41,545 bases of DNA from assembly GCA_902806245.1 (NCBI GenBank), contig CADCVU010000012.1, positions 1-41,545 of the forward strand, in the 5' to 3' direction. Both the position numbers and the translations under genes were made by a program. This DNA comes from an uncultured Solirubrobacterales bacterium. GTDB taxonomy: Bacteria > Actinomycetota > Thermoleophilia > Solirubrobacterales > Thermoleophilaceae. Under the pieces are notes generated by a model. It worked only from the letters and a program-made list of their open reading frames with translations. It did not search any database and was not told the origin of the DNA. Below, piece by piece: positions 1 to 9,252 of this stretch (its first letter is position 1; every line of letters starts with the position of its first letter).

Positions 1-1
1 T

Positions 2-313
2 CCGGCCCCCGCGCCGCGCCCACCGGCGCCCACCGGCGCCCAGCTCGTGGTGCCTGGGGTGAGCCTTCGCGAGGGCCGGCCCGAGGGCCCCGGCGGGTCG
101 TTCGGCCCCGATCGGCGCGAGCCCGTCATACCGAAGGTCAACGTCCGTGAGGGCCGTCCGCCCGGGCTCGGCGGGTTCAAGCCGCGGCCCCGCCGCCGCC
201 GCACGCCGCAGAGCAATCCCGAGTTCTTCACCCGGCAGACCGTCCCCAGCACCTCCGGCGGAGGTACGCAGTCGGCGCCGCCGGGCACGACGATCGTGGT
301 TCCGAGCGGCTAG
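2..313 (+). CDS. C-terminal part of an unknown protein entering from the left edge (Pro/Gly/Arg-rich, two REGRPxGxGG-like segments)
   Basis: Frame is open from base 2 to a TAG at about 311-313; ends ...VSLREGRPEGPGG...VNVREGRPPGLGG...GTTIVVPSG. No family recognised. Confidence 0.45.
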   Translation, partial: PAPAPRPPAPTGAQLVVPGVSLREGRPEGPGGSFGPDRREPVIPKVNVREGRPPGLGGFKPRPRRRRTPQSNPEFFTRQTVPSTSGGGTQSAPPGTTIVVPSG

Positions 314-352
314 AGCGGTCGGTCGGCCGGGGAGTAGCTCGACGAGGTAGCG

Positions 353-952
353 CTACAGCGCCAGCCGTCCGCGCAGCGCCTTGCCGAGCGTGACCTCGTC
401 GGCGTACTCGAGGTCGGCCCCGACCGGCAACCCGCTCGCGAGACGGGTGACCGCCACGCCGGGTGCGCGCTCGCGTAGGACGTCGAGGATGTAGAGCGCG
501 GTCGCCTCGCCGGTGGTGGTCGAGTTCGTGGCTACCACGACCTCGCGGACGCCGTGGCTGCCGGCGCGCTCGACGAGCTCGGCGATGCGCAGGTCCTCGG
601 GGTCGACCCCGTCGATCGGCGAGAGCGCGCCGCCGAGCACGTGGTAGCGACCGGGGAACTCGTGCGTGCGCTCCAGCGGGATGACGTCGCTCGGCTGCTC
701 GACCACGCAGATCAGCTCCGGATCGCGCCGGGTGTCCTCGCAGATGCGACAACGCGACTCGACCGCGAGGTTGAAGCAGACCTCGCAGCGGCCGACGGTC
801 TCCTTCACTTCGCGGATGGCGTCGGCGAGGCCGAGGGCCTCGTCGTCGGCGACGCTCAGGAGGTGGAAGGCCAGTCGCTGGGCCGTTCGCTGGCCGATGC
901 CCGGCAGGCGCGCGAGCTCGGTGACGAGGCGGTTGACCGGGGGGGCGAGCAC
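353..952 (-). CDS. recR: Recombination mediator RecR
   Basis: 199 aa; MLAPPVNRLVTELARLPGIGQRTAQRLAFHLL, CxxC zinc motif region (CEVCFNLAVESRCRIC), Toprim-like segment ICVVEQPSDVIPLERT...YHVLGGALSPIDG; next to ybaB and dnaX. Confidence 0.97.
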   Translation of the reverse strand: MLAPPVNRLVTELARLPGIGQRTAQRLAFHLLSVADDEALGLADAIREVKETVGRCEVCFNLAVESRCRICEDTRRDPELICVVEQPSDVIPLERTHEFPGRYHVLGGALSPIDGVDPEDLRIAELVERAGSHGVREVVVATNSTTTGEATALYILDVLRERAPGVAVTRLASGLPVGADLEYADEVTLGKALRGRLAL

Positions 953-1058
953 GGTTACCCCTGAGCTTAGTTAGAGGGACGGCGTCCTCTGCACCGCGTC
1001 AGCACGGCGCCACCGCGTGTTCGAGGTCGTCCGCGGACGCGGCGGCGTCGGCCGCTCC

Positions 1059-1412
1059 CTACAGCCCGAGCCCGCCCAGGCCCCCGAGCCCGCCGGCACC
1101 TCCGAGCCCGCCCGTCGCCGCGCCGAGGCGCGACGAGGCCAGCTCCTGCGCCGAGCGCAACGCCTCGTTGACCGCAGCCAGAACCATGTCCTGGAGCAGC
1201 TCGACGTCCTCGGGGTCGACGGCGTCCGGGTCGATCCGCACCTCGCGCAGCTCGAGGTCGCCGGTGACCTTGACCGTGACCGTGCCGCCGCCCGCGCTCG
1301 CCTCGACGACCTCCGACTTGAGCTCCTCCTGGGCCTTGGCCATCTCAGCCTGCATCTGCTGGGCCTGCTGCATGATCTGGTTGAGGTTCGGCTGCTGGGG
1401 CGGCTTGGGCAC
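1059..1412 (-). CDS. ybaB: YbaB/EbfC family nucleoid-associated protein
   Basis: PNLNQIMQQAQQMQAEMAKAQEELKSEVVEASAGGGTVTVKVTGDLELREVRIDP; lies between dnaX and recR; Gly/Leu-rich C-terminal tail. Confidence 0.95.
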   Translation of the reverse strand: MPKPPQQPNLNQIMQQAQQMQAEMAKAQEELKSEVVEASAGGGTVTVKVTGDLELREVRIDPDAVDPEDVELLQDMVLAAVNEALRSAQELASSRLGAATGGLGGAGGLGGLGGLGL

Positions 1413-1415
1413 GGT

Positions 1416-3269
1416 TCAGTCCTCTCTGGCGGGGGTGTCGTCGTCGAAGATCTCACGGGCGCCGAACTCCTGCTTCAGCCGCTCGAGCAGCTCATCCTCG
1501 CTGAGTACCGGCGCGGCGGGGGACGGCAGGTCGCTCTCGGCCGGCACCTCGCCGAGCTCGAAGCGCAGGGTGAGCCCGCGCCCGGTGAGCCGCCGGAGAT
1601 TGTCCTGGACCATCCCTCGGTTGGCCTCGGCCTTGCGCTTGGAGAAGCCGGCGCTCGGCGGAAAGGCGACGGTGAGTCCCTCCTCGCCGAGGGCGGTGGG
1701 GCGAGCTTCGCCCAGCAGCGCGCCGACCATGGCGTTCTCCGCGCGGATGGCGTCGATGACCGCGGGCCAGAGCGTGCGCAGGGCGGAGAGATCGAGGGCG
1801 GGGCTCGGCGCCTCGGCCGGGTGGGGAGCCGCCTCGGGGTGGGGCTGCGCCACCGCCGGAGCGGCGAGGACCGCCGCCGCGGTGCTCGGAGGGGGCGGTG
1901 GCTCGGACGCGGGCGCCGGTGAGCCCGCTCCGTTCGCGGAGGTGACCGGGACCGGACTCACGTCGAGGTGGCGCGAAGGCGGCGCTTCGGCTGCGACCGG
2001 GCGGGGCGCGGCGGGCGCAGGGTCCGGCGCGGACGCGGGCGCCCTGCCTGCTCCAGCGTCTCCCCGCTCCGGCGGGCGAGCACTGCCACCGAGCTCCGCC
2101 ACCCGCGCCTCGAGCTGCTCCAGCCGGAAGGCCATCGCCCCGACCGAGACGTCGACGTCCGGCCGCACGGCCTTGGTCAGCGCGAGCTCGAGCTGGATGC
2201 GGGCGTCGGAGCCGTCCTTGACCGCGCCGAGGGCGCCGGCCAGCAGGTCGATCGCGCGCAGGAGCTCGCCCTGGGAGATGCGGTCGGCCTGGGCGGCGAT
2301 CCGGTCGGTGTGCTCGGCGGTGACCGAGAAGGTCTCGGGGACCTCGCCGAGGGTCTGGGTCACGAACAGGTGACGGAAGTGGACGGCCAGGTCGCGGATG
2401 AACTGGGTCAGGTCACGGCCGGAGGCCGCGAGGCGGTCGATGCACAACAGCGCGGCCTTCGAGTCGTGATCGGCCAGCGACTCGGCGGCCTCGAGCACGA
2501 GCTCGGCGTCGGCCACGCCGAGGACCTCGAGCACGTCGGCGAGCTCCACCCGGTTGCCGCCGTAGGTCACGAGCTGCTCGAGCGTCCCGAGGGCGTCGCG
2601 GAAGGAGCCGGTGGCCGCGCGCGCGATCATCCCCACCGCCGCGTCGGGGACCTCGATCTCCTCCTCGGCGGCGACGCGGCGGAGCACGCCGGCCAGCTGC
2701 TCGAGCGAGGGACGGTGGAAGTCGAAGCGGTGGCAGCGGTCGACGATCGTCGCCGGGACCTTGTGGGCCTCGGTGGTCGCGAGCACGAAGACCACGTGCG
2801 CGGGCGGCTCCTCGAGCGTCTTCAGAAAGGCGTTCCAGGCCGAGGTCGTGAGCATGTGCGCCTCGTCGAGGATGTAGACGCGGCTGGCACCGCCCATGGG
2901 CTGGAGCGCGACGTTCTCGCGCAGCTCGCGGATGTCGTCGACCGAGTTGTTCGAGGCGGCGTCCATCTCGACCACGTCGAGCGACGTCCCGGTGGCGATC
3001 GCGCGGCAGTTCGGATCGTCGGCTGCGAAATCGGCGCGCGGGCCGCCCTCGGCGTTGAGGGCGCAGGCCAGGAGCTTGGCCATGCTCGTCTTGCCGGTGC
3101 CGCGCGAGCCCACGAACAGGTAGGCGTGGTGGACCTTGCCGAGCTCGATCGCGTTGCGCAACGTGCGAACGATGTGCTCCTGGCCGACCACGTCGTCGAA
3201 CGAGCGCGGGCGGTGACGGCGGTAGAGCGACAGCACGAGGCTGGATGCTAGCCGTGCCGAGGCCGTCAC
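1416..3269 (-). CDS. dnaX: DNA polymerase III subunit gamma/tau
   Basis: LYRRHRPRSFDDVVGQEHIVRTLRNAI, Walker A GSRGTGKTSMAK, YILDEAHMLTTSAWNAFLKTLEEPP. The true start may be an internal GTG near 3236. Confidence 0.97.
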   Translation of the reverse strand: MTASARLASSLVLSLYRRHRPRSFDDVVGQEHIVRTLRNAIELGKVHHAYLFVGSRGTGKTSMAKLLACALNAEGGPRADFAADDPNCRAIATGTSLDVVEMDAASNNSVDDIRELRENVALQPMGGASRVYILDEAHMLTTSAWNAFLKTLEEPPAHVVFVLATTEAHKVPATIVDRCHRFDFHRPSLEQLAGVLRRVAAEEEIEVPDAAVGMIARAATGSFRDALGTLEQLVTYGGNRVELADVLEVLGVADAELVLEAAESLADHDSKAALLCIDRLAASGRDLTQFIRDLAVHFRHLFVTQTLGEVPETFSVTAEHTDRIAAQADRISQGELLRAIDLLAGALGAVKDGSDARIQLELALTKAVRPDVDVSVGAMAFRLEQLEARVAELGGSARPPERGDAGAGRAPASAPDPAPAAPRPVAAEAPPSRHLDVSPVPVTSANGAGSPAPASEPPPPPSTAAAVLAAPAVAQPHPEAAPHPAEAPSPALDLSALRTLWPAVIDAIRAENAMVGALLGEARPTALGEEGLTVAFPPSAGFSKRKAEANRGMVQDNLRRLTGRGLTLRFELGEVPAESDLPSPAAPVLSEDELLERLKQEFGAREIFDDDTPARED

Positions 3270-3395
3270 CGGCGGTCGCGGCGGCGGGGATCCGCGGTCA
3301 GAGCGAGAAGCGTGCGGGGGTGCGCCTTAGGCGGTCCGCGAGGCGTCGCCGAGCGCCGGTGACGGACGATCGGGCAGACTGTGCGCCGCGCGCAG

Positions 3396-4310
3396 ATGAG
3401 CTACGGCGAGATCCTCAAGACGGCGTTCGCGATCACGCGTCGCAACCGCTACCTGTGGTTCTTCGGGCTCTTCGCGGGCGGCGTCTCGAGCTTCAACCTC
3501 CCGACCAACTTCAGCCCGCCGAGCGGCGGCGGGGACGATCCGGCCGCCGGCGCGCTTCCCTCCGTCGACCCCGCGGTGATCATCGTCGCGGTCGGGGCGA
3601 TCCTGCTGCTCGTCGTCGCGGCGATCGCCCTCGGCCTGATCGCCCAGGGCGCCCTCGTCGAGAGCGTCGCGGCCATCGACCGCGGCGGGGAGCGGCGGTT
3701 CAAGACGGCGTGGAAGTCCGGCACCAGAACCTTCTGGCGCGTGCTCGGATGGGCGGCGCTGCTCGTCGCGATAGCCGTCGGCATCCTGATCGTCGTCGGC
3801 GTGCCCCTCGGCGGGATCGCGTTCGGCGTCTTCTCGGCGACGGAATCGCTCGGTGTCCGCATCGCCGTCGGCGTCATCCTCGCCCTGCTGGCGATAGCCG
3901 CCCTGATCGTCCTCCTCGTGCCGCTGCAGATCATCGGCGCACTCGCGGTGCGCGACCTCGTACTGCGCGAGGAGAGGCCGGTCGCGGCGTTCCGCAACGG
4001 CTACCGGATGTTCCGCGCGCAGCTCGGGCCGAGCCTCCTGGTCTGGCTGATCCAATTCGGCATCACCATCGGCGTGACGATCGTGACCCTCGTCCTGGTC
4101 CTCGGCCTCACGCTGGCCGTGGCCGTCCCGACGATCGCGCTGTTCGCCGCGGACCTCGCGGCGGCGGGCATCGCGGCGCTCGTGCTGGCCGCGCTGATCC
4201 TGATCCCGCTCTTTCTGGCGGTCATCGGCGCGCTCGGGACCTTCACCCACTCGATCTGGACGCTGGCGTATCTGCGGCTGGGGCGCGGGGGCCAGCAGCC
4301 GGCCGTGTGA
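3396..4310 (+). CDS. Multi-pass membrane protein, glycerophosphodiester-phosphodiesterase-membrane-domain / DUF7544-like
   Basis: MSYGEILKTAFAITRRNRYLWFFGLFAGG plus several hydrophobic segments; ORF track start is 3381, MSYGEI is the more likely start. Confidence 0.65.
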   Translation: MSYGEILKTAFAITRRNRYLWFFGLFAGGVSSFNLPTNFSPPSGGGDDPAAGALPSVDPAVIIVAVGAILLLVVAAIALGLIAQGALVESVAAIDRGGERRFKTAWKSGTRTFWRVLGWAALLVAIAVGILIVVGVPLGGIAFGVFSATESLGVRIAVGVILALLAIAALIVLLVPLQIIGALAVRDLVLREERPVAAFRNGYRMFRAQLGPSLLVWLIQFGITIGVTIVTLVLVLGLTLAVAVPTIALFAADLAAAGIAALVLAALILIPLFLAVIGALGTFTHSIWTLAYLRLGRGGQQPAV

Positions 4311-4417
4311 GCAACGACACGGGCGGGTGCGCTGTGGGCCCGCGCCCACGGAGGCAAGAACGGACCGTGCACCCGCTGTCGAGACCGGTCTCCGAGCGTT
4401 CCCGCCGTCTTCGAGCT

Positions 4418-4520
4418 CCGGCCAGGCTTCCCCGCGGCGCATGGTCGGGATCGCTTAAGGCTGCTTCCTCCCGGATCTGACCTGGTTCACGAGCGACCAT
4501 CGCGCGGGACCTGACCATCG
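4418..4520 (-). ncRNA. ffs: Bacterial small signal recognition particle RNA (4.5S type)
   Basis: Minus strand reads ...cccgcgcgatggtcgctcgtgaaCCAGGTCAGATCCGGGAGGAAGCAGCCttaagcgatcccgaccatgcgccgcggg...: canonical SRP apical motif (GGTCAG..CCGGRAGGAAGCAGCC) with GNRA-type GGGA loop, flanked by complementary arms (CGCGATGGTC / GACCATGCG). Ends approximate. Confidence 0.9.
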
Positions 4521-4675
4521 ACACCCAAAGGCGGCGTACTGGCCTCAGAGGCCGCGTCCCTCGAGCGGGGATTCAGCCTCGCTAGAGCGGATTGCGAGTA
4601 CAGGACACCGCTACCTCCCCGCCTAGCACGGTCCGTGGGCCATGGTAGCGGTGTGCGGCTCGGCGGGCGCCGGGG

Positions 4676-4930
4676 CTACGAGGGTTGAGAGCTCGACCCC
4701 TCGTCGTCACCGGCGTCGGGGTTTGACTCGGCGCCGGCCTCGCCATCGGTGCCCGCGCCGCTCTCCTGCTCGGAGCTTCCGCTGGCCTCGGCATCCCCCT
4801 CCGCCTCGCCATTCTCGCTCTCTGCCTCCGAGTCGTCGTCTTCCTTCTTCTCCTGGCGCTTGCGATCGATGTCGTCGAGCTGGTCGCTGACGCGCACCAG
4901 CGAGTCCCTGACCTTGTCGAACGGTCCCAC
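4676..4930 (-). CDS. Small acidic hypothetical protein (Glu/Ser/Asp-rich tail)
   Basis: 84 aa MGPFDKVRDSLVRVSDQLDDIDRKRQEKKEDDDSEAESENGEAEG...; plausible N-terminal helix and disordered tail. Confidence 0.55.
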   Translation of the reverse strand: MGPFDKVRDSLVRVSDQLDDIDRKRQEKKEDDDSEAESENGEAEGDAEASGSSEQESGAGTDGEAGAESNPDAGDDEGSSSQPS

Positions 4931-5064
4931 CCTGTACCTCCCTCTTCGATGTTCGAGCCTTGGGACGGTCCTACCCAGCGCCGTGGGTCTTGAGCGGTGG
5001 CGGTTTCGCCGGGGCGCGTCGCGTGGCGCGCGCGGCGATCGGATCTAGACTGCAAAGCGCCTTC

Positions 5065-5136
5065 GGGCGCGTAGCTCAGTGGGAGAGCGCTCGCTTCACA
5101 CGCGAGAGGTCGCTGGTTCGAAACCAGCCGCGCCCA
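5065..5136 (+). tRNA. tRNA-Val (anticodon CAC)
   Basis: GGGCGCGTAGCTCAGTGGGAGAGCGCTCGCTTCACACGCGAGAGGTCGCTGGTTCGAAACCAGCCGCGCCCA: full cloverleaf with 7-bp acceptor (GGGCGCG/CGCGCCC). Confidence 0.96.
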
Positions 5137-5202
5137 TGTTCCGGCTGGACCCTTAGGCGCACACTACGGAGCGCTCGTCGCGGGCCGTTGGCCCCGGGTC
5201 GC

Positions 5203-5778
5203 TCAACCGTCGCCGACCGCGACCACAGACAGGTCCGCGTTCCTCACCGAGCGCATCGAGCCGGCGGCCTCCCGGCAGCTCAGGGTCACACGGTGCGTGC
5301 CGCCGGGAACGACCCCGGTCACGGCGTTCGTGGCGAGGTTGAAGGGGCTCGACGGGGCGGTCTTCAGCTCGCCGAAGCGCCGCAGCCCGAGCCCGGCGCC
5401 CCGGTCGTCGACCTTCATTCGGCACGCCCCCTCGGCGTTGTCGACCGCCGCCGACTCCCACTCACCGGAGGCGATCAGCAACAGGCGCTGGGGCCGCGGC
5501 AGGTTGACGGCCACCGAGACGCAGTTGCGGAAATCGGCTGAGCGCCCGCACGTGCTGCGGGCGCTCTGGCGGGCCGAGCGAACGGTCGTGCCCAGATCGG
5601 CTCCGGTCAGGCTGCCGTTCTGCACGTCGGCACCGGTGAGGGACTCGTCGCGGATGTCCTCGCCCCCGAACATCGCGTCGGCTGCGTACGCGGCACCGCC
5701 TCCGAGAGCGAGGAACAGCGAGAGGTAGGCGACCACCGTGGTGTGGGAGGGGCGGGTGGAGCGAAGGGTGCGGAAGAT
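5203..5778 (-). CDS. Secreted protein with N-terminal signal segment and ESLTGADVQNGSLTGADL repeat; probable non-ATG start
   Basis: VVAYLSLFLALGGGAAYAADAMFGGEDIRDESLTGADVQNGSLTGADL...; the frame extends upstream to an ATC with AAGGAG 7 nt before it. ORF track start (5736) would truncate the signal segment. Confidence 0.7.
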   Translation of the reverse strand: MFRTLRSTRPSHTTVVAYLSLFLALGGGAAYAADAMFGGEDIRDESLTGADVQNGSLTGADLGTTVRSARQSARSTCGRSADFRNCVSVAVNLPRPQRLLLIASGEWESAAVDNAEGACRMKVDDRGAGLGLRRFGELKTAPSSPFNLATNAVTGVVPGGTHRVTLSCREAAGSMRSVRNADLSVVAVGDG

Positions 5779-5922
5779 GACGTCTCTCCTTCAGGGGGGA
5801 CTGAACCGGCGCGAGGGTAACGGCGGAGATGCCCCCACCGCAACGTTGAACGGCGAGGCGGCGGCGAGGAGGCCTCGGTGGTCAAGTTCGGGTCCGCGGC
5901 GCGTCTGGGAGAGCGCCGCCCT

Positions 5923-7578
5923 CTAGCCGACCGCCGCCGCCGCGGCCCGGCCCGCGACCCGCCCCGAGAACAGACACCCGCCGAGGAACGTCCCCTCGAG
6001 CGCGCGGTAGCCGTGAACCCCGCCGCCGCCGAACCCGGCGATCTCTCCCGCGGCGTACACTCCGCCCAGCGGCTCACCCGAGGCCCCGAGCACACGCCCG
6101 TCCAGGTCCGTCTCGAGACCGCCGAGGGCCTTGCGCGTGAGGATCGACAGCCGCACGGCGACGAGTGGGCCGGCATCGGGGTCGAGCAACCGATGGGGCT
6201 TCTCGACCCGAACCAGACGGTCGGTCAGGAACCGGCGCGCCGCGGCGATCGCGGTGAGCTGCGAGTCCTTGCCGAGGCCGGACTCGACCTGGCGATCGCG
6301 CGTCAGGATCTCCGCCTCGAGCGCCGCCGGGTCGACGCGCGGCTCGCCGGCGAGCTCGTTCATCTTGGCCACCAGCTCCGGGACGGTGCGCGCGCGCACG
6401 AAGTCCGGACATTCGCGGGCGAACCGGTCGAGCTGCGTGTCCGCGCGCGCGAGCACGCGCTTGAGCAGCTCGGGGATGTCGCGCCCGGTCAGGTCGGGGT
6501 TCTGCTCGGAGCCCGAGAGCGCGAACTCGGTGGCGAGGATGCGCTCGTTGAGCAGGAACCACGAGTGGCGATGGCCGGCCTTGACGATGTGCTCGACCGC
6601 GCCGAGCGCGTCGAAGCCGGGGAAGAGCGGGACGGGGAGCCTGCGGCCCTCGGCGTCGAGCCACAACGGCGAGGGCCCGGAGAGGATGCGGATGCCGTGG
6701 AGGGGCCAGATCGACGCCGGATTGCGCACCCCCTCGGGGTAGTTCCACATCCGATCGGCGCCGATGATCCGCCCGCCCGCGGTGTTGACGGCCGCGAGCA
6801 TGCGCCCGTCGACGTGCTCGGGCACGCCGGAGAGCATCTCCGGCGGCGGCTCGCCGAGGCGCTCGGGCCAGTTGCGCCGCACCAAGTCGTGGTCGCCGCC
6901 GATGCCGCCCGCGGTGACGACCACGGCTTGCGCGCGCAGCTGGAACTCACCCGTCACCTCACGCGAGCTCGGAGCGCCGCGCTCGGCGGAGCTCGCCGCG
7001 AGCACGTCGCCGGCCACGCCCTCGATCGCCCCGGCGTTCGACAGCACCGCGGTGACGCGGTGGCGGAAGCGCAGCGACACGAGCCCACGGGACTCGGCCT
7101 CGCGCACGCGCCGCACGAACGGCTCGACGATTCCCGGGCCGGTCCCCCAGGTGACGTGGAAGCGCGGCACGGAGTTGCCGTGTCCGACCGCCCCGTAGCC
7201 CCCACGCTCGGCCCACTGCACGAACGGGAACCAGCGCACGCCCTGCGCGTGGAGCCACGCCCGCTTCTCGCCGGCGGCGAAGTCGACGTAGGCCTCCGCC
7301 CAGCGGCGCGGCCAGGCGTCGTCGTCGCGGTCGAAGGCCGCGGCGCCGAGCCAGTCGTCGAGCGCGAGCTCGCGCGAATCGCGCACGCGCAGACGGCGCT
7401 GCTCGGGCGAGTCGACGAGGAAGAGCCCGCCGAACGACCAGAAGGCCTGGCCCCCGAGCGAGGCCTCGGGCTCCTGGTCGACGAGGATGACCCGCCGGCC
7501 GGCGTCGACGGACTCGGCCGTGGCGACGAGCCCGGCGAGGCCCGCCCCGACGACGATGACATCGGCGTCGTGGGCCAT
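5923..7578 (-). CDS. FAD-binding dehydrogenase (fumarate reductase/KstD-like flavoprotein)
   Basis: ADVIVVGAGLAGLVATAESVDAGRRVILVDQE (dinucleotide-binding fold), SLGGQAFWSFGGLFLVDSPEQRR, C-terminal GGVYAAGEIAGFGGGGVHGYRALEGTFLGGCLFSGRVAG. Confidence 0.92.
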   Translation of the reverse strand: MAHDADVIVVGAGLAGLVATAESVDAGRRVILVDQEPEASLGGQAFWSFGGLFLVDSPEQRRLRVRDSRELALDDWLGAAAFDRDDDAWPRRWAEAYVDFAAGEKRAWLHAQGVRWFPFVQWAERGGYGAVGHGNSVPRFHVTWGTGPGIVEPFVRRVREAESRGLVSLRFRHRVTAVLSNAGAIEGVAGDVLAASSAERGAPSSREVTGEFQLRAQAVVVTAGGIGGDHDLVRRNWPERLGEPPPEMLSGVPEHVDGRMLAAVNTAGGRIIGADRMWNYPEGVRNPASIWPLHGIRILSGPSPLWLDAEGRRLPVPLFPGFDALGAVEHIVKAGHRHSWFLLNERILATEFALSGSEQNPDLTGRDIPELLKRVLARADTQLDRFARECPDFVRARTVPELVAKMNELAGEPRVDPAALEAEILTRDRQVESGLGKDSQLTAIAAARRFLTDRLVRVEKPHRLLDPDAGPLVAVRLSILTRKALGGLETDLDGRVLGASGEPLGGVYAAGEIAGFGGGGVHGYRALEGTFLGGCLFSGRVAGRAAAAAVG

Positions 7579-7613
7579 CGGGGCAGACTACTTCCAGGCG
7601 CGCGCCGAACTCG

Positions 7614-7633
7614 GTTACACCATCTGATGTAAC
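7614..7633. promoter_or_regulatory. Inverted repeat GTTACA-N8-TGTAAC, candidate operator between divergent genes
   Basis: GTTACAccatctgaTGTAAC lies in the intergenic region between the FAD dehydrogenase (-) and BVMO (+) starts; perfect 6-bp arms. Confidence 0.6.
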
Positions 7634-7675
7634 GTTCACCTCGAACGCTGGCACCCGACGAACGAGTCCACCTCA

Positions 7676-9214
7676 ATGACCCAGCTCGACGCACCCACGG
7701 CACCCACCGAGGCGGACCCGCTCCCCGACCACGCACGCATCGCCATCGTCGGTGCGGGGTTCTCGGGCCTCGCCCTCGGGATGCGCCTGCTCGAGGAGGG
7801 GATGTACGACTTCGTCGTGCTCGAGCGCGCGCGCGACGTCGGCGGCACGTGGCGCGACAACACGTATCCCGGCTGCGCCTGCGACGTCCCGTCGCACCTC
7901 TACTCGTTCTCGTTCGCGCCCAACCCCGACTGGAGCCGCACCTACTCGGAGCAGCCGGAGATCTACGAGTACATCCGCCGCACCGCGGCCGAGCGAGGGG
8001 TCGACTCCTACGTGCGCTTCGGTCACGAGGTGCAGGGATCGCGCTGGGACGAGGATGCGCAGCACTGGCACATCGCGACGTCCTCGGGAGAGCTCACGGC
8101 CAACTACCTCGTGTCGGCCATGGGGCCGCTGAGCGCTCCCGCCTGGCCCGAGGTCGAAGGGCTCGACTCCTTCGAGGGGAAGATCTTCCACTCGGCGGAG
8201 TGGGATCACGAGCACGACCTCAACGGCGAGCGCGTCGGTGTGATCGGCACGGGGGCCTCGGCGATCCAGTTCGTACCGGAGATCCAGCCGCAGGTGGGCC
8301 GGCTGCACGTCTACCAGCGCACGCCGCCGTGGATCCTGCCGCGCCCCGACCGGGCCACCACCCGGCTCGAGCGGCGCGCCTACCGGCGCTTCCCGTGGCT
8401 CCAGAAGCTCACGCGAACGCTCGTCTACTGGCGCCAGGAGCTTCTGATGGTGCCCGGCCTCGTCTACCGACCGCAGATCATGAAGGCGGCCGAGGTGGCC
8501 TCGCGCTGGCACCTGCGCCGCCACGTGCGCGACGAGAAGCTGCGCGAGGAGCTGACTCCCGCCTACCGCCTCGGCTGCAAGCGCATCCTCATCTCCGACG
8601 AGTGGTACCCGGCGCTCGCGTCCGACAACGTCGAGGTCGTGCACTCGGGCATCGAGGAGGTTCGCGCGCACTCGATCGTCACCGCGGACGGGACCGAGCG
8701 CGAGATCGACACGATCATCCTCGGTACCGGCTTTCGCGCCACCGACATGGTCGGCTCCGAGCACATCTACGGGCGCGACGGCCGCAGCCTCCGCGAGACC
8801 TGGCAGGGCAGCCCGCAGGCCCACCTGGGGACGACCGTCGCCGGCTTTCCCAACCTGTTCCTGCTCGTAGGGCCGAACCTCGGTCCTGGCCACACGTCGG
8901 TCGTCTTCTACACGGAGTCGCAGGTGCGCTACCTGCTCGAGACCCTCAAGGCGCTCGAGCAGCGTGAGGCCACGAGCTTCGAGGTCCGCAAGGACGTGCA
9001 GGACGCCTACAACGCCGATCTCCAGGAGCGCATGCGCAAGACGGTCTGGACGACGGGCGGCTGCAACAGCTGGTACCTCGACGAGACCGGCAAGAACACC
9101 ACCCTGTGGCCGGGCTTCTCGTGGGAGCTGCGGCTGCGCACGCGGAGCTTCGACGAGACCGAGCACACGCTGCAGCGCGGCGGCTCGCGAGACCGCGCCG
9201 CGGCGGTCGCCTGA
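7676..9214 (+). CDS. Type I Baeyer-Villiger-type flavin monooxygenase
   Basis: IAIVGAGFSGLALGMRLLEEG, BVMO fingerprint FxGxxxHxxxWD = FEGKIFHSAEWDH, second Rossmann VGVIGTGASAIQFVPEI. Confidence 0.93.
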   Translation: MTQLDAPTAPTEADPLPDHARIAIVGAGFSGLALGMRLLEEGMYDFVVLERARDVGGTWRDNTYPGCACDVPSHLYSFSFAPNPDWSRTYSEQPEIYEYIRRTAAERGVDSYVRFGHEVQGSRWDEDAQHWHIATSSGELTANYLVSAMGPLSAPAWPEVEGLDSFEGKIFHSAEWDHEHDLNGERVGVIGTGASAIQFVPEIQPQVGRLHVYQRTPPWILPRPDRATTRLERRAYRRFPWLQKLTRTLVYWRQELLMVPGLVYRPQIMKAAEVASRWHLRRHVRDEKLREELTPAYRLGCKRILISDEWYPALASDNVEVVHSGIEEVRAHSIVTADGTEREIDTIILGTGFRATDMVGSEHIYGRDGRSLRETWQGSPQAHLGTTVAGFPNLFLLVGPNLGPGHTSVVFYTESQVRYLLETLKALEQREATSFEVRKDVQDAYNADLQERMRKTVWTTGGCNSWYLDETGKNTTLWPGFSWELRLRTRSFDETEHTLQRGGSRDRAAAVA

Positions 9215-9252
9215 GGCACCAGCGCGAGCGCCGCGCCGCGGCCTTCGATCCG

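Noticed and set aside
1168-3251. Long + strand ORFs (1168..2373, 1968..3251) over dnaX
   Set aside because: Antisense shadow ORFs caused by high GC; no family-like motifs, while the minus strand is clearly DnaX.
5878-7632. 584-aa + strand ORF opposite the FAD dehydrogenase
   Set aside because: Arg/Glu/Gly-rich shadow frame; the minus strand has flavoprotein motifs throughout.
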